Assembly: GCA_016793585.1 (NCBI GenBank)
Contig: JAEUJR010000672.1
Span: forward strand, 1 to 7,861
DNA: 7,861 bases
Source of the DNA: Archangium sp.
GTDB taxonomy: Bacteria; Myxococcota; Myxococcia; Myxococcales; Myxococcaceae
Reading direction: 5' to 3'
Within the stretch, counting starts at the first letter, position 1. Each line of letters opens with the position of its first letter. A model generated the notes under the pieces. That model saw nothing but the letters and a program-made list of their open reading frames with translations. It ran no database searches and was not told where the DNA came from. A program made the position numbers and the translations under genes. Shown piece by piece: positions 1-6,513 of this stretch.

Positions 1-218
1 CCACCGTCGGCAGCTCGAACCTCGACTCGTTGTCGCTGCGGCAGAACCTCGAGGTGAACGCCGTCGTCGTCGACCCCGACTTCGGGCGCGCGATGGAGTC
101 ACTCTTCCTCGACGACCTCGCGCACTGCGAGCGCATCACGCACCAGACGGTGAAGGGCTATGGCCTGGTGCGCCGCCTGCTGTCGTGGTTCGCGTTTCAG
201 CTGCGTCACTGGCTCTGA
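1..218 (+). CDS. Cardiolipin synthase / phospholipase D family protein (C-terminal end, partial)
   Basis: This is the last ~72 residues of a phospholipase D-superfamily protein whose 5' part lies outside the window; the frame runs from base 3. The visible start reads TVGSSNLDS, the GSxNxD part of the second HKD motif. It is followed by LSLRQNLEVN and then an FxxDL segment (LFLDDLAHCERIT), the usual order in bacterial cardiolipin synthases (GSxNxD, RS/LR..N.E, F..D). Such enzymes join phosphatidyl groups on membrane lipids to make cardiolipin at the inner membrane. The catalytic His and Lys lie upstream and cannot be checked, so another PLD-type phosphatidyltransferase is possible. The C-terminus is basic and aromatic (RRLLSWFAFQLRHWL), which would suit membrane association. 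The stop (216-218) lies inside the convergent minus-strand gene, so the two coding regions overlap tail to tail by 13 bases, and no terminator separates them. Confidence 0.85.
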   Translation, partial: TVGSSNLDSLSLRQNLEVNAVVVDPDFGRAMESLFLDDLAHCERITHQTVKGYGLVRRLLSWFAFQLRHWL

Positions 219-577
219 GGCTGGCGGCGGCCGCGCATCATCAGCCACATCACCAGGCCCACGCCCAGCCCGATGGCATAGACGGTGAGCACCACCGAGC
301 CGGCGTAGATGAGCCGCACGTGCGTCTCTTTCAGCGTGCCGGCGGCGTAGGCGTCGCGCAGCGGGTTCAACAACCCGACCGTGCGCAGAATGCCCGCGGG
401 GAACGACTCCATCGACCACGAGAGCTGCTCGGCCCACCGAGGGTTGAAGGTGCGCCGAATGCCCTCGACGACGGCGCCGACGAACAGGTACCCGCCCGCG
501 AGCAACGTCGCGTTCGCGAAGCTGATGCGGAAGACGGGAATCGCCGCTTCCTGGGGCTGCTCCGACGGCTCGCTCAC
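206..577 (-). CDS. Small two-helix membrane protein, coupled to the upstream TPR gene
   Basis: A 123-residue protein that I do not recognise. The start chosen is GTG at 577, which overlaps the TGA of the large TPR gene (GTGA). This is a classic translational coupling arrangement, and no independent ribosome site is needed. Two hydrophobic helices are visible, about residues 19-40 (ISFANATLLAGGYLFVGAVV) and 89-114 (rich in V, L, G, ending LVMWLMM). They are joined by a ~48-residue loop with Trp and amphipathic character (around WAEQLSWSMESF). The C-tail is short and basic (RGRRQPQSQ). By the positive-inside rule both ends would be cytoplasmic and the loop periplasmic. The tight link to a TPR protein with one membrane helix suggests the two act in the same membrane complex, but that is inference from position. 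The 3' end overlaps the convergent phospholipase gene. Confidence 0.75.
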   Translation of the reverse strand: MSEPSEQPQEAAIPVFRISFANATLLAGGYLFVGAVVEGIRRTFNPRWAEQLSWSMESFPAGILRTVGLLNPLRDAYAAGTLKETHVRLIYAGSVVLTVYAIGLGVGLVMWLMMRGRRQPQSQ

Positions 578-3500
578 TTGAGCTGCTTCTTGAGCGCGGT
601 GACGACCTTCTTCACGCGGGCGAGATCGGCCTCGTTCTGCGAGAGCCCCAGCACCGCTTCGTACTCGGGCAACGCCTGCTTCGCGCCGTCGCCACCAGTG
701 CGCATGAGCGCGTCGGCGTACGCGAGCCGGGCCGCCGACCACGACTGATCGTACTCGGCCGCCTTGCCGTAGCTCTCGAGCGCCTTCGCTTCGTTCTTCT
801 GCTTGCGCGCCACCTCGGCCATGGCGAACCACGCCGGGGCCGAGAAGGGGTCGGTGCGGGTCGCGCTCTCGGCCATCTCGAGCGCGTTCTTCAGGTCGCG
901 CTCTTCGAGCAGCACGCGCGCCAGCGAGGCGTCGACGAGGGCCTTGTCCCAGATCGAGAACGCCTGCTTCTGCAACGCGAGCAGCTCTTCTTTGGGGGTT
1001 GGCCGGGCGCCCTTCGCGGTGGGCTTCGCGTGGTGGGGCCCGACGAGGCCGCAGAGCACCTTCGCGTTCTCACGGCGCGCTGCTTCGTAGGCCTTGATGG
1101 CCGTGTCGGTGTTGCCCTGGCGCACGAAGGCGTTGCCGATCTCGCAGAACGTCTCGGCGTCTTTCGGGTTCAGCTTGTTGGCGCGCTCGAGCGAGGCGAA
1201 GGCGTTGCGGGCGTCTCCGCGGGCGAAGAGCACCTGCGCCTTGACGCGAAACGCGAGCACGTCGTCGGAGTCGGGCTTCACGCCCTTGGCGATGGCGGCC
1301 TCGGCGTCTTTGAGGCGGCCCGTGTGCAGGTAGACGAAGGCGGCGTCGGTCCACGCGTCTTCGCTGGTCGGGTTGTCCGCCGTCCACGACTCGACCTGCT
1401 TCGTGGCCTCGGGCAGCTGACCCAGCGCGAGATAGGTGCGGGTGAGCAGGTGGCGTGAGGGCCCGTGGCTGCCGTTGCGCTCGACGGCCTTCTGCAGCGG
1501 CGCGAGCGCGGTCTCGGCGGGCACGCCCATGTCGACGGCCTCGAGGTAGAGCTGCCCGAGCAGCGCGTTGGCTTCGTAGTCCTGCGGGTCGCGCGCGGCC
1601 TCTTCGAGCTGGGCGCGGGCCTTCGTCAGCTCGTTGCGCTTCATGTACACGCGGGCGAGCGCGATCTGCGCGGTGGCCTTGTTGCGCTTGGTGGTGGTGA
1701 CGAGCTTCTCGAGCGCCTGCAGCGCCTTGTCGCCGCCCTCTTCCGCGGCGTCGATGAGGGCGAGGTACACCACGGCCTCGGCCGGGTACTTGCCGTTGAC
1801 GCGGGTGCGATCGAGCTCGGCGCGGGCGCGGCGGTTGTCTTCGATGCGCGCCGCGGCGATGCCACGCACCAGGGCGATCTTCCGCTGATCGGCTTCGCCT
1901 TTGAGGCGCTCGAGCAGCTCCTTCTCGCGGCTGCGGGCGAGCAATACGCGGCCCAGACCCTCCTTCGCCTCTTCGCTCTTGGGCCGCACCTTGATGGCCT
2001 CGTCGTAGGCCTTCTGGGCCTCGGCCATACGGCCCGCGTTTCGCCCCGCCATGCCGAGCGCCATCTGGAACTCGAAGGCGAGGTCCTTGTTCGCCGCGAG
2101 GCCCTCGGTGAGCGTCTTCGCGGCTTCGTCATGTTTGCCGGCGGCCGACTGTGCGCGGCCCAGCAACAGCGCGTAGCGGCCCTTGAGCGCCTCGGGCACG
2201 GCTGCGTTGGCGGGCAGCCCTTCGAGATCGCCCAGCGCTTCGTTCGCTTCACGGCCCAGCTCGAGGCGCGCTTCGGCGAGGCCCATCACCCGCTGCGGGT
2301 GGAACTTCGAGAGCGTCTCGGCCGTCGAGAGAATGCGCGCCGCGCTCTCGTAGTCTTCCGACACCAGGTAGTACTCGCCGAGCGCGACGAGGGCGCGCAG
2401 GTTGCGGCTGTTGAGCTCGGTGGCCTTCTGCAGATGCTTGAAGGCGTCTTCGAGCTTCTTGTCGGCGAGCAGCACGCGGCCGGCCTGCGCTTCGACGACG
2501 CTCTGGTTGAGATCCGAGCTGAGCAGCTGCTGCCGTCGACCGGCCAGCTCGGCCGCGTCGGCCGTGAGGTAGTCGACGACGATGCCGAGCTCGGGGTGCG
2601 CTTCACGAACCTTCGGCTTCTCCATGGCCGCGCGCGCCGCTTCACGGTCGGCGAGCGCGCCGCCGTGCTCCGCGTACAGAATCGCCTTCGCGAGCGCGAT
2701 GTTGCCCCACGCGTCGACGTTCGACTCGTCCATCGAGAGCGCCTGCTCGAGCGCCGCAAGCCCCAGCGTGTACTGCTCCTTCGTGTCGGCGTTGATGGCG
2801 ACGAGGCCCTTGGCGAGCGCGGTCTCGAGGTTCTCACCGCCGTGTTTCTGCCGGGTGACGATGAACGAGGTCGCGAGCGCGATGCCGACGACCAGCACGA
2901 CGGCCGCGACCCCGAGCTTGAGCCCGTGCTTCTGGAAGAACGTCTTCTCCTGCTGCTTCGCGGTCAGCTTCTCGCGCAGCTCGCGCTCGTACTCCTTCGC
3001 GATGGCCTCGGTGGCCTGCGTCGAGAACTCGACGCGCGGCGCTTCGAGGGCCGAGGGCGGCTCGAGCGGCGAATCGGGAATCTCGTCGAGCAACCCGCCA
3101 CCACCCGACGACGCCACCGGCGCCAACACCGGCGGAGCGCCCCCCACCACGCCCGGGTTCATGCCAGGCATGCGGAACTCGCTCGTGGGAATCTCGCTCT
3201 GGGCCGACACCACGTCGTCGAGCAGCGCGTTCTTCGCGGGGTCGGCGGGCACCGAGGCCGGCAGCTGCAGCTCGGCCGACGGAATGATCGACGGCATCGA
3301 CGGGTCGCTCGGGCTGGGCGGCACGGGCGGCCCCAGCGGCACGGGCAGCGGCGCGGCTTCGGCCTCCTGCAGCGCCTGGAACGTGCTGGTCAACCCGCGG
3401 AACGTCTCGGTCGATTCGCTGCGCCCGGTGAGCGCGGCGAACGGGTCTGGTGCCTCGGCGACGGGCGCCTGCAACGGAAGCTCGGCGGTCGACGAGCGCT

Positions 3501-4539
3501 CCTCCATCGAGCCCATCACCATCGGCAGGTTCTCGCTGCTGGGCGTGAGCGTGCCGACCGCGACGGGGATCTCCATCGTCGGGCGGTTGTCGTCGGGGTT
3601 CGCCGCCGCGGCGCCGGGCACCATCGGCAGCTCCATCGTGGGAACGGGCGGGCCCGGCTTGTGATCCATCGAGCGTGGCGCCGACGGCCACGCCTCGGGA
3701 ATCTGCGAGGTCTGCGTCGGCACCTCGAGGGTGGGCCGGCCGCCGACGGGCGCGTCGGGCGTGTAGGCCGACATCAGCACCGTGGGCTCGGCGCGCGGGT
3801 CGGCCTTCGCCGGGGTGCACGCCGCGAACACGTCGGGGTCTGCCTGCGGCACTTCACCGGTGGGCGTGGGCGGGGGTGGTGGCTCAGCAGCAGGTCGCGC
3901 GCGCGGGCCGCTCGGCTTCGCCGCAGGCGCGGGAGCCTCGGCGACGGGCGGCGCTGGGCGCGCACGAGGCCCGCTCGGTCTTGCGGCCGGCTCGGCGACG
4001 ACGGGAGCGACCGCCGTCACGGGCTCGGGCGCGGGGGCCGGCGCGACGGCGATGGGCGCCTGCGGCTGCTGCTGCTCGGCGAGCGCCTTCGTGTTCACCG
4101 ACGTCTCGTCGTACAGCACCGGCGCGGGCCCGCCGGCGAGCGCGGTGCGGGCCTGCTCGAGCCACTGCTTGATGCGGTTGTCGTTCGGCTGCAGCGCCGA
4201 GGCCTTGCGCAGAATCGGGAGCGCCGAGCGGTACAGCCCCTTTCGCAGCAGCACTTCGCTGATCAGGTTGTACGCGTGCGGGTTCTCTTTATCGATGTTC
4301 ACCGCGGCGTCGAACTGCTGCATCGCCTCGGCGGCCTTGCCGCTGTTGATGAGGCCCTTGCCCCACAACACGCGACCCGCGACGGACGACGGGTGGTGGC
4401 TACACCCCTGCTTGCAGACCTCGATGGCCTTGTCGTTCTCGCCTTTGTCCAGGTACGCCCGCGCGAGTTCGACGAACACCGTCGACGTGGGGTCCTGCGA
4501 GAGCATCTGCTCGTACTTCTCAACCATCGACTTCGACAT
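574..4539 (-). CDS. Large single-pass membrane TPR protein with Pro-rich linker
   Basis: A 1321-residue protein made of tetratricopeptide repeats; the specific gene is not recognised. About three TPRs are visible at residues 17-118 (e.g. VFVELARAYLDKGENDKAIE and NPHAYNLISEVLLRKGLYRS). A low-complexity Pro/Ala/Glu linker spans ~140-510, followed by a basic coiled stretch (~512-540). One transmembrane helix lies at ~539-562 (LKLGVAAVVLVVGIALATSF), and a long array of TPR-like helices runs from ~570 to 1317. There is no signal peptide. The simplest topology is N-terminal TPRs plus linker in the cytoplasm and the large array in the periplasm, though both flanks of the helix are basic. TPRs bind protein partners, so a scaffold role is likely. 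The start at 4539 (MSKSMVEKYEQML) was chosen because the in-frame extension to 4611 is Arg-rich and unlike the rest; ATG 4527 is an alternative. No clear Shine-Dalgarno is present. It ends in a 4-base overlap with the next gene. Confidence 0.88.
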   Translation of the reverse strand: MSKSMVEKYEQMLSQDPTSTVFVELARAYLDKGENDKAIEVCKQGCSHHPSSVAGRVLWGKGLINSGKAAEAMQQFDAAVNIDKENPHAYNLISEVLLRKGLYRSALPILRKASALQPNDNRIKQWLEQARTALAGGPAPVLYDETSVNTKALAEQQQPQAPIAVAPAPAPEPVTAVAPVVAEPAARPSGPRARPAPPVAEAPAPAAKPSGPRARPAAEPPPPPTPTGEVPQADPDVFAACTPAKADPRAEPTVLMSAYTPDAPVGGRPTLEVPTQTSQIPEAWPSAPRSMDHKPGPPVPTMELPMVPGAAAANPDDNRPTMEIPVAVGTLTPSSENLPMVMGSMEERSSTAELPLQAPVAEAPDPFAALTGRSESTETFRGLTSTFQALQEAEAAPLPVPLGPPVPPSPSDPSMPSIIPSAELQLPASVPADPAKNALLDDVVSAQSEIPTSEFRMPGMNPGVVGGAPPVLAPVASSGGGGLLDEIPDSPLEPPSALEAPRVEFSTQATEAIAKEYERELREKLTAKQQEKTFFQKHGLKLGVAAVVLVVGIALATSFIVTRQKHGGENLETALAKGLVAINADTKEQYTLGLAALEQALSMDESNVDAWGNIALAKAILYAEHGGALADREAARAAMEKPKVREAHPELGIVVDYLTADAAELAGRRQQLLSSDLNQSVVEAQAGRVLLADKKLEDAFKHLQKATELNSRNLRALVALGEYYLVSEDYESAARILSTAETLSKFHPQRVMGLAEARLELGREANEALGDLEGLPANAAVPEALKGRYALLLGRAQSAAGKHDEAAKTLTEGLAANKDLAFEFQMALGMAGRNAGRMAEAQKAYDEAIKVRPKSEEAKEGLGRVLLARSREKELLERLKGEADQRKIALVRGIAAARIEDNRRARAELDRTRVNGKYPAEAVVYLALIDAAEEGGDKALQALEKLVTTTKRNKATAQIALARVYMKRNELTKARAQLEEAARDPQDYEANALLGQLYLEAVDMGVPAETALAPLQKAVERNGSHGPSRHLLTRTYLALGQLPEATKQVESWTADNPTSEDAWTDAAFVYLHTGRLKDAEAAIAKGVKPDSDDVLAFRVKAQVLFARGDARNAFASLERANKLNPKDAETFCEIGNAFVRQGNTDTAIKAYEAARRENAKVLCGLVGPHHAKPTAKGARPTPKEELLALQKQAFSIWDKALVDASLARVLLEERDLKNALEMAESATRTDPFSAPAWFAMAEVARKQKNEAKALESYGKAAEYDQSWSAARLAYADALMRTGGDGAKQALPEYEAVLGLSQNEADLARVKKVVTALKKQLK
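3472..3789 (-). repeat. Repeated short motif (T-x-E-L/I/V-P) in the TPR protein linker
   Basis: Within the linker of the large TPR protein, five related short segments recur: EPTVLMS (T253), RPTLEVP (T270), VPTMELP (T301), RPTMEIP (T321) and SSTAELP (T351). Weaker relatives follow at PSAELQLP (S421) and PTSEFRMP (T452). The surrounding residues are not conserved between copies. This argues for retained short linear motifs rather than a recent DNA duplication. Confidence 0.7.
3889..3978 (-). repeat. Duplicated PSGPRARPA segment in the TPR protein linker
   Basis: Residues 188-196 and 209-217 of the TPR protein are both PSGPRARPA, separated by 12 Pro/Ala-rich residues. The two copies are a basic patch in an otherwise acidic or neutral disordered linker, and look like a small internal duplication. 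Confidence 0.7.
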
Positions 4540-4575
4540 GGGCGCTCGTCGGAAACGGGGCGAATCAGCCGCGGA

Positions 4576-4581
4576 AACATA
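4576..4581 (-). promoter_or_regulatory. Possible -10 element for the TPR gene
   Basis: The minus strand reads TATGTT (TAnnnT type) 36 bases before the chosen ATG, in a locally less GC-rich spot. There is no convincing -35 at 16-18 bases; the nearest TTGAGC is 24 bases upstream. The intergenic region 4540-4662 (123 bases) must hold the start signals of both divergent genes; nothing else is visible in it. Confidence 0.25.
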
Positions 4582-4648
4582 CCCTTCCCGGCGCGGGCGG
4601 CCACTGCTCAATCACCGGCCATCAACTGGCCTGACCGATCGCGGGTGG

Positions 4649-4654
4649 TACCCT
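4649..4654 (+). promoter_or_regulatory. Possible -10 element (TACCCT) for the lipoprotein gene
   Basis: TACCCT (TAnnnT) lies in the sequence GGTGGTACCCTGCC just before the lipoprotein gene. Only eight bases separate it from the ATG at 4663, so a start of transcription 7-9 bases downstream would fall on or next to the ATG. No Shine-Dalgarno sequence is present between the two. Together these fit a leaderless mRNA, but no good -35 is seen. Confidence 0.35.
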
Positions 4655-4662
4655 GCCCGGCC

Positions 4663-5109
4663 ATGCGAACGGTCGCTTCATGCCTGTTGCTCCTGCTCTC
4701 CTGCGCGGGCATTCGCGCGAAACCCGACGTCGAAGAGCTCAAGCCCGCCATCGAGGCGTTTCACCAGCGCGCGCGGTGGAAGGACTTTCGCGGCGCGGCC
4801 GAACTGATCGTGCCCGAGCGGCGCGCCGTGTTCGTCAAGGAGCGCTCGAAAGGCGGCGACGAGAAAGACCTGTTCGTCACCAACTTCGAGCTCGAAGACG
4901 CGAAGATCTCTTCAGACGGCGTCGCCGAGGTCGTCTCGCGCATCAGCTGGTACCGCCTGCCGTCGAACGTCGAGAAGACCGTGACGGTGACGAACGTCTT
5001 CGTGTGGCGCGAAGGCAAGTGGTGGCTCGAGAGCCAGGACGAAGGGCCCTTTCCCGATCTGAAGCCCGCCCCCGAGAAGCCCAGCGCCGAGGCCGACGCC
5101 GGCACGTGA
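4663..5109 (+). CDS. Small predicted lipoprotein of unknown function
   Basis: A 148-residue protein with a lipoprotein signal: MRTVASCLLLLLSCAG. The lipobox is LLSC, with Cys14 as the predicted lipidated residue, though the n-region has a single Arg and is very short. The mature part has an N-terminal helix (DVEELKPAIEAFHQRARWKD) followed by alternating strand-like segments. It ends in a strongly aromatic strand pair (TNVFVWREGKWWLESQDEG) and an acidic, Pro-rich tail. This order (helices, then a curved sheet ending in x-W-x-W-x) resembles NTF2-like folds, which often bind small ligands or partner proteins; that is a guess from pattern. It would sit in the periplasm, anchored in the inner or outer membrane. 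The ATG at 4663 was chosen because it gives the signal peptide. The gene is divergent from the TPR gene, and its stop lies five bases from the stop of the convergent anti-sigma gene. Confidence 0.85.
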   Translation: MRTVASCLLLLLSCAGIRAKPDVEELKPAIEAFHQRARWKDFRGAAELIVPERRAVFVKERSKGGDEKDLFVTNFELEDAKISSDGVAEVVSRISWYRLPSNVEKTVTVTNVFVWREGKWWLESQDEGPFPDLKPAPEKPSAEADAGT

Positions 5110-5114
5110 GCCGT

Positions 5115-5771
5115 TCACGGCGCGTAGCTGGCGGTCGACACACGCCGCCGCGCGAGCATCGTGGCCGCCACGACGAGCAACAGCGGCGTCACGTGAAAGA
5201 GCAGCAGATGACCGGCGTCGCGGTGGGGGCATTTGAGCTGCATGACGGCGAGCGAGGTCGTGCCCGCCGCCCAGCCCAGCACCATCGCGCGTGAGAGCCG
5301 CGGCGCGTGCTGCCGCGCGGCCAGAATCGCGAGCGTGGCCGGAAGGGCCGAGCAGACGAGCTCCCAGCCAAAACAGCCGAGGTGGAACGAGAAGGCGCCG
5401 AACTCCATCGAGAGCAGCTGCGTCACCAGCACCGAACCCGCGACGAGGCCCCCCAGCAGCCACGGGCGGGCGGTGCGCTGCGGCCACGGCGCGAGCGCGG
5501 CGACCCCAGCGATGAGCGCGACCACCAGCAACGAGAGCGACTGCATCCACACGCTGGAGGCGACGGCCGACGGCGCCAGCTGCGAGTTGAACACGAAGCA
5601 GCCGCAGGTGAACAACGCGACCGAGGCGACCACGAACAGCACCGCCTCTCGCCACCACGGCTTCTGCGGCGCCTCGAGCTCGGCGGCGAGCGACGCCGAC
5701 AGCCGCGCCTCGAGCTCGGGCGGCAGCGACGGCGGCGGCGGCGGCGAACCAAACGGGTGCGGTGCGCTCAT
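5115..5771 (-). CDS. NrsF/DUF1109-like six-helix anti-sigma factor
   Basis: A 218-residue integral membrane protein, probably the anti-sigma factor of the overlapping ECF sigma gene: it would hold the sigma at the inner membrane until a signal arrives. A ~40-residue Pro/Glu-rich cytoplasmic N-terminus is followed by six hydrophobic helices (about 41-61, 72-93, 102-121, 134-152, 163-179, 189-206). Length, helix count and the ending LKCPHRDAGHLLLFH match the NrsF/DUF1109 family. In Caulobacter NrsF two conserved cysteines (131 and 181, as I recall) are needed for the response to chromate or cadmium; here C133 and C181 fall in the matching outer loops. C56, C58 and C140 are additional. The ATG overlaps the sigma stop (ATGA), so the pair is translationally coupled. 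It ends five bases from the stop of the convergent lipoprotein gene. The family call rests on pattern, not alignment. Confidence 0.75.
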   Translation of the reverse strand: MSAPHPFGSPPPPPSLPPELEARLSASLAAELEAPQKPWWREAVLFVVASVALFTCGCFVFNSQLAPSAVASSVWMQSLSLLVVALIAGVAALAPWPQRTARPWLLGGLVAGSVLVTQLLSMEFGAFSFHLGCFGWELVCSALPATLAILAARQHAPRLSRAMVLGWAAGTTSLAVMQLKCPHRDAGHLLLFHVTPLLLVVAATMLARRRVSTASYAP

Positions 5772-6355
5772 GATTCGAACTCCCAGACGTCTTTGAGCAG
5801 CTCCCGCAGCACCTGGGTGCCACGAAAGGCCCTCACCTTCACGGCGGTCTCGTTCGCGCCGACGGCCTCGGCGATCTCCGCGAAGCTCCAGCCCTCGAGG
5901 CGGTGCAGCACCACGGCCTCACGCTGCGCCTCGGGCAGCTGCTGGAGCGCGTCGAGCAACCTGCGGCGCAGGCCGGCGTCACCGTGAACGGCGTCGAGCC
6001 CGGCCTCGACGGGGTCGTCGGCGGTCGGCTGTTCGCGCTTCGTGCGGCGGTGGCGGTCGCGCGCGGCGTTCGAGGCGATGGCGTAGAGCCACGGCTTCAC
6101 CTTCGAGCCGCTTCGAAACTGATCGCGCGAGCGCACGACCGAGAGAAACGTGAGCTGCACGGCGTCTTCTGCGGCCGCGGCGCTGCCAGTGATGCGCGTG
6201 AGGTAGCTGGTGAGCGCGGCGGCGTGGCGGCGGAAGAGCGCGTCGAACGCAGCGCGCTCTCCACGCTGGAAGCGCGCCATCAGGCCTTCATCGGAGTCGG
6301 GCACCGGCTCGGCCATCGCGAACGCGGCATCCCACGGCAACGCCAGGGCTGTCAT
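5768..6355 (-). CDS. ECF (sigma-70 family) RNA polymerase sigma factor
   Basis: A sigma factor with only regions 2 and 4, as in ECF sigmas. Numbering from ATG 6355 (195 residues): region 2 begins DEGLMARFQRGERAAFDALF (~22-41). It contains the DAVQLTFLSVVRSRDQFR core-binding helix and the KPWLYAIASNAARDRHRR helix that reads the -10 element. Region 4 is LLDALQQLPEAQREAVVLHR plus the helix-turn-helix EGWSFAEIAEAVGANETAVK, which reads the -35. The start is uncertain: ATG 6355 is favoured because a promoter-like element ends just before it; ATG 6316 (MAEPVPDSDEG, 182 residues) gives a more usual ECF length, and ATG 6376 is also in frame. None has a clear Shine-Dalgarno. The stop overlaps the anti-sigma start by four bases. 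Partnering with an NrsF-like protein suggests a response to metal or redox stress; the targets are unknown. Confidence 0.9.
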   Translation of the reverse strand: MTALALPWDAAFAMAEPVPDSDEGLMARFQRGERAAFDALFRRHAAALTSYLTRITGSAAAAEDAVQLTFLSVVRSRDQFRSGSKVKPWLYAIASNAARDRHRRTKREQPTADDPVEAGLDAVHGDAGLRRRLLDALQQLPEAQREAVVLHRLEGWSFAEIAEAVGANETAVKVRAFRGTQVLRELLKDVWEFES

Positions 6356-6363
6356 CGCCGCTG

Positions 6364-6391
6364 ATACGCACCGCACGGAGCCGATGGTTAC
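6364..6391 (-). promoter_or_regulatory. Possible ECF-type (autoregulatory) promoter of the sigma operon
   Basis: On the minus strand GTAACC (6391-6386) is followed, 17 bases on, by CGTAT (6368-6364). An AAC-containing -35 and a CGT-containing -10 at about this spacing are typical of ECF promoters, which often drive their own sigma gene. The AAC-to-CGT gap is 18 bases, one or two longer than usual. Transcription would begin close to the ATG at 6355. Based on a single site only. Confidence 0.35.
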
Positions 6392-6425
6392 GGAGGCCGC
6401 AGCGCCTCGACGAACACCACCGCAG

Positions 6426-6470
6426 AAAAAAAAGCGCCCGTCGTCTCGGGGCCGGCCGAGGCGACGGGCG
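6426..6470 (-). terminator. Strong intrinsic terminator, minus strand
   Basis: The arms 6470-6456 and 6449-6435 form a 15-bp GC-rich stem with one A-C mismatch and a six-base loop (CCGGCC). One C then precedes eight U residues (6433-6426). The U-tract is on the minus strand only; in the plus direction the hairpin is not followed by T. It would end the small RNA starting near 6504 and any read-through from the acyltransferase-SDR operon. Confidence 0.9.
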
Positions 6471-6504
6471 TCGGGAGTTCCCCTATGGAACCCCCTTACC
6501 GAAC
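6426..6504 (-). ncRNA. Putative sigma-54-dependent small RNA (~79 nt)
   Basis: A predicted non-coding transcript inferred from its signals: a -24/-12 promoter (6529-6514) placing the start near G6504, and an intrinsic terminator ending at 6426. The RNA would have a ~9-base single-stranded 5' end. A 9-bp hairpin follows (arms 6495-6487 and 6481-6473, loop AUAGG; one G-U pair that would be a C-A mismatch in plus-strand RNA). After two bases comes the terminator hairpin. The RNA is almost wholly structured, and no open frame of useful length with a ribosome site lies inside it. The region is less GC-rich than the genes around it. A developmental sRNA of similar style, Pxr, is known in Cystobacterineae; whether this is a homolog cannot be decided without its sequence. 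Regulation would need an NtrC-type activator, which is not encoded in the window. Confidence 0.65.
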
Positions 6505-6513
6505 GGATTACTG

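Noticed and set aside
2834..3820. A long minus-strand open frame rich in Arg and Ala inside the TPR gene
   Set aside because: It is an alternative frame of the Pro-rich linker with low-complexity composition and no start signal.
4540..4611. N-terminal extension of the TPR protein to the ATG at 4611
   Set aside because: The 24 extra residues are Arg/Pro-rich and unlike the TPR start; the MSKSMVEKYEQML start fits the first repeat, and a -10-like element lies inside the extension.
1465..5109. A 1214-codon plus-strand open frame opposite the TPR gene, running into the lipoprotein gene
   Set aside because: It is the Arg/Leu/Gly-rich shadow of the TPR gene caused by high GC content at third positions. 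It has no domain logic, while the minus strand gives clear TPRs and a membrane helix. Only its end (from 4663) is real.
5903..6364. Plus-strand open frame opposite the sigma factor
   Set aside because: It is antisense shadow coding; the minus strand carries all conserved sigma region 2 and 4 residues.
6435..6470. The terminator hairpin as a plus-strand terminator for a plus-strand gene
   Set aside because: No T-run follows it in the plus direction and no plus-strand gene precedes it; the eight-base run is A on the plus strand.
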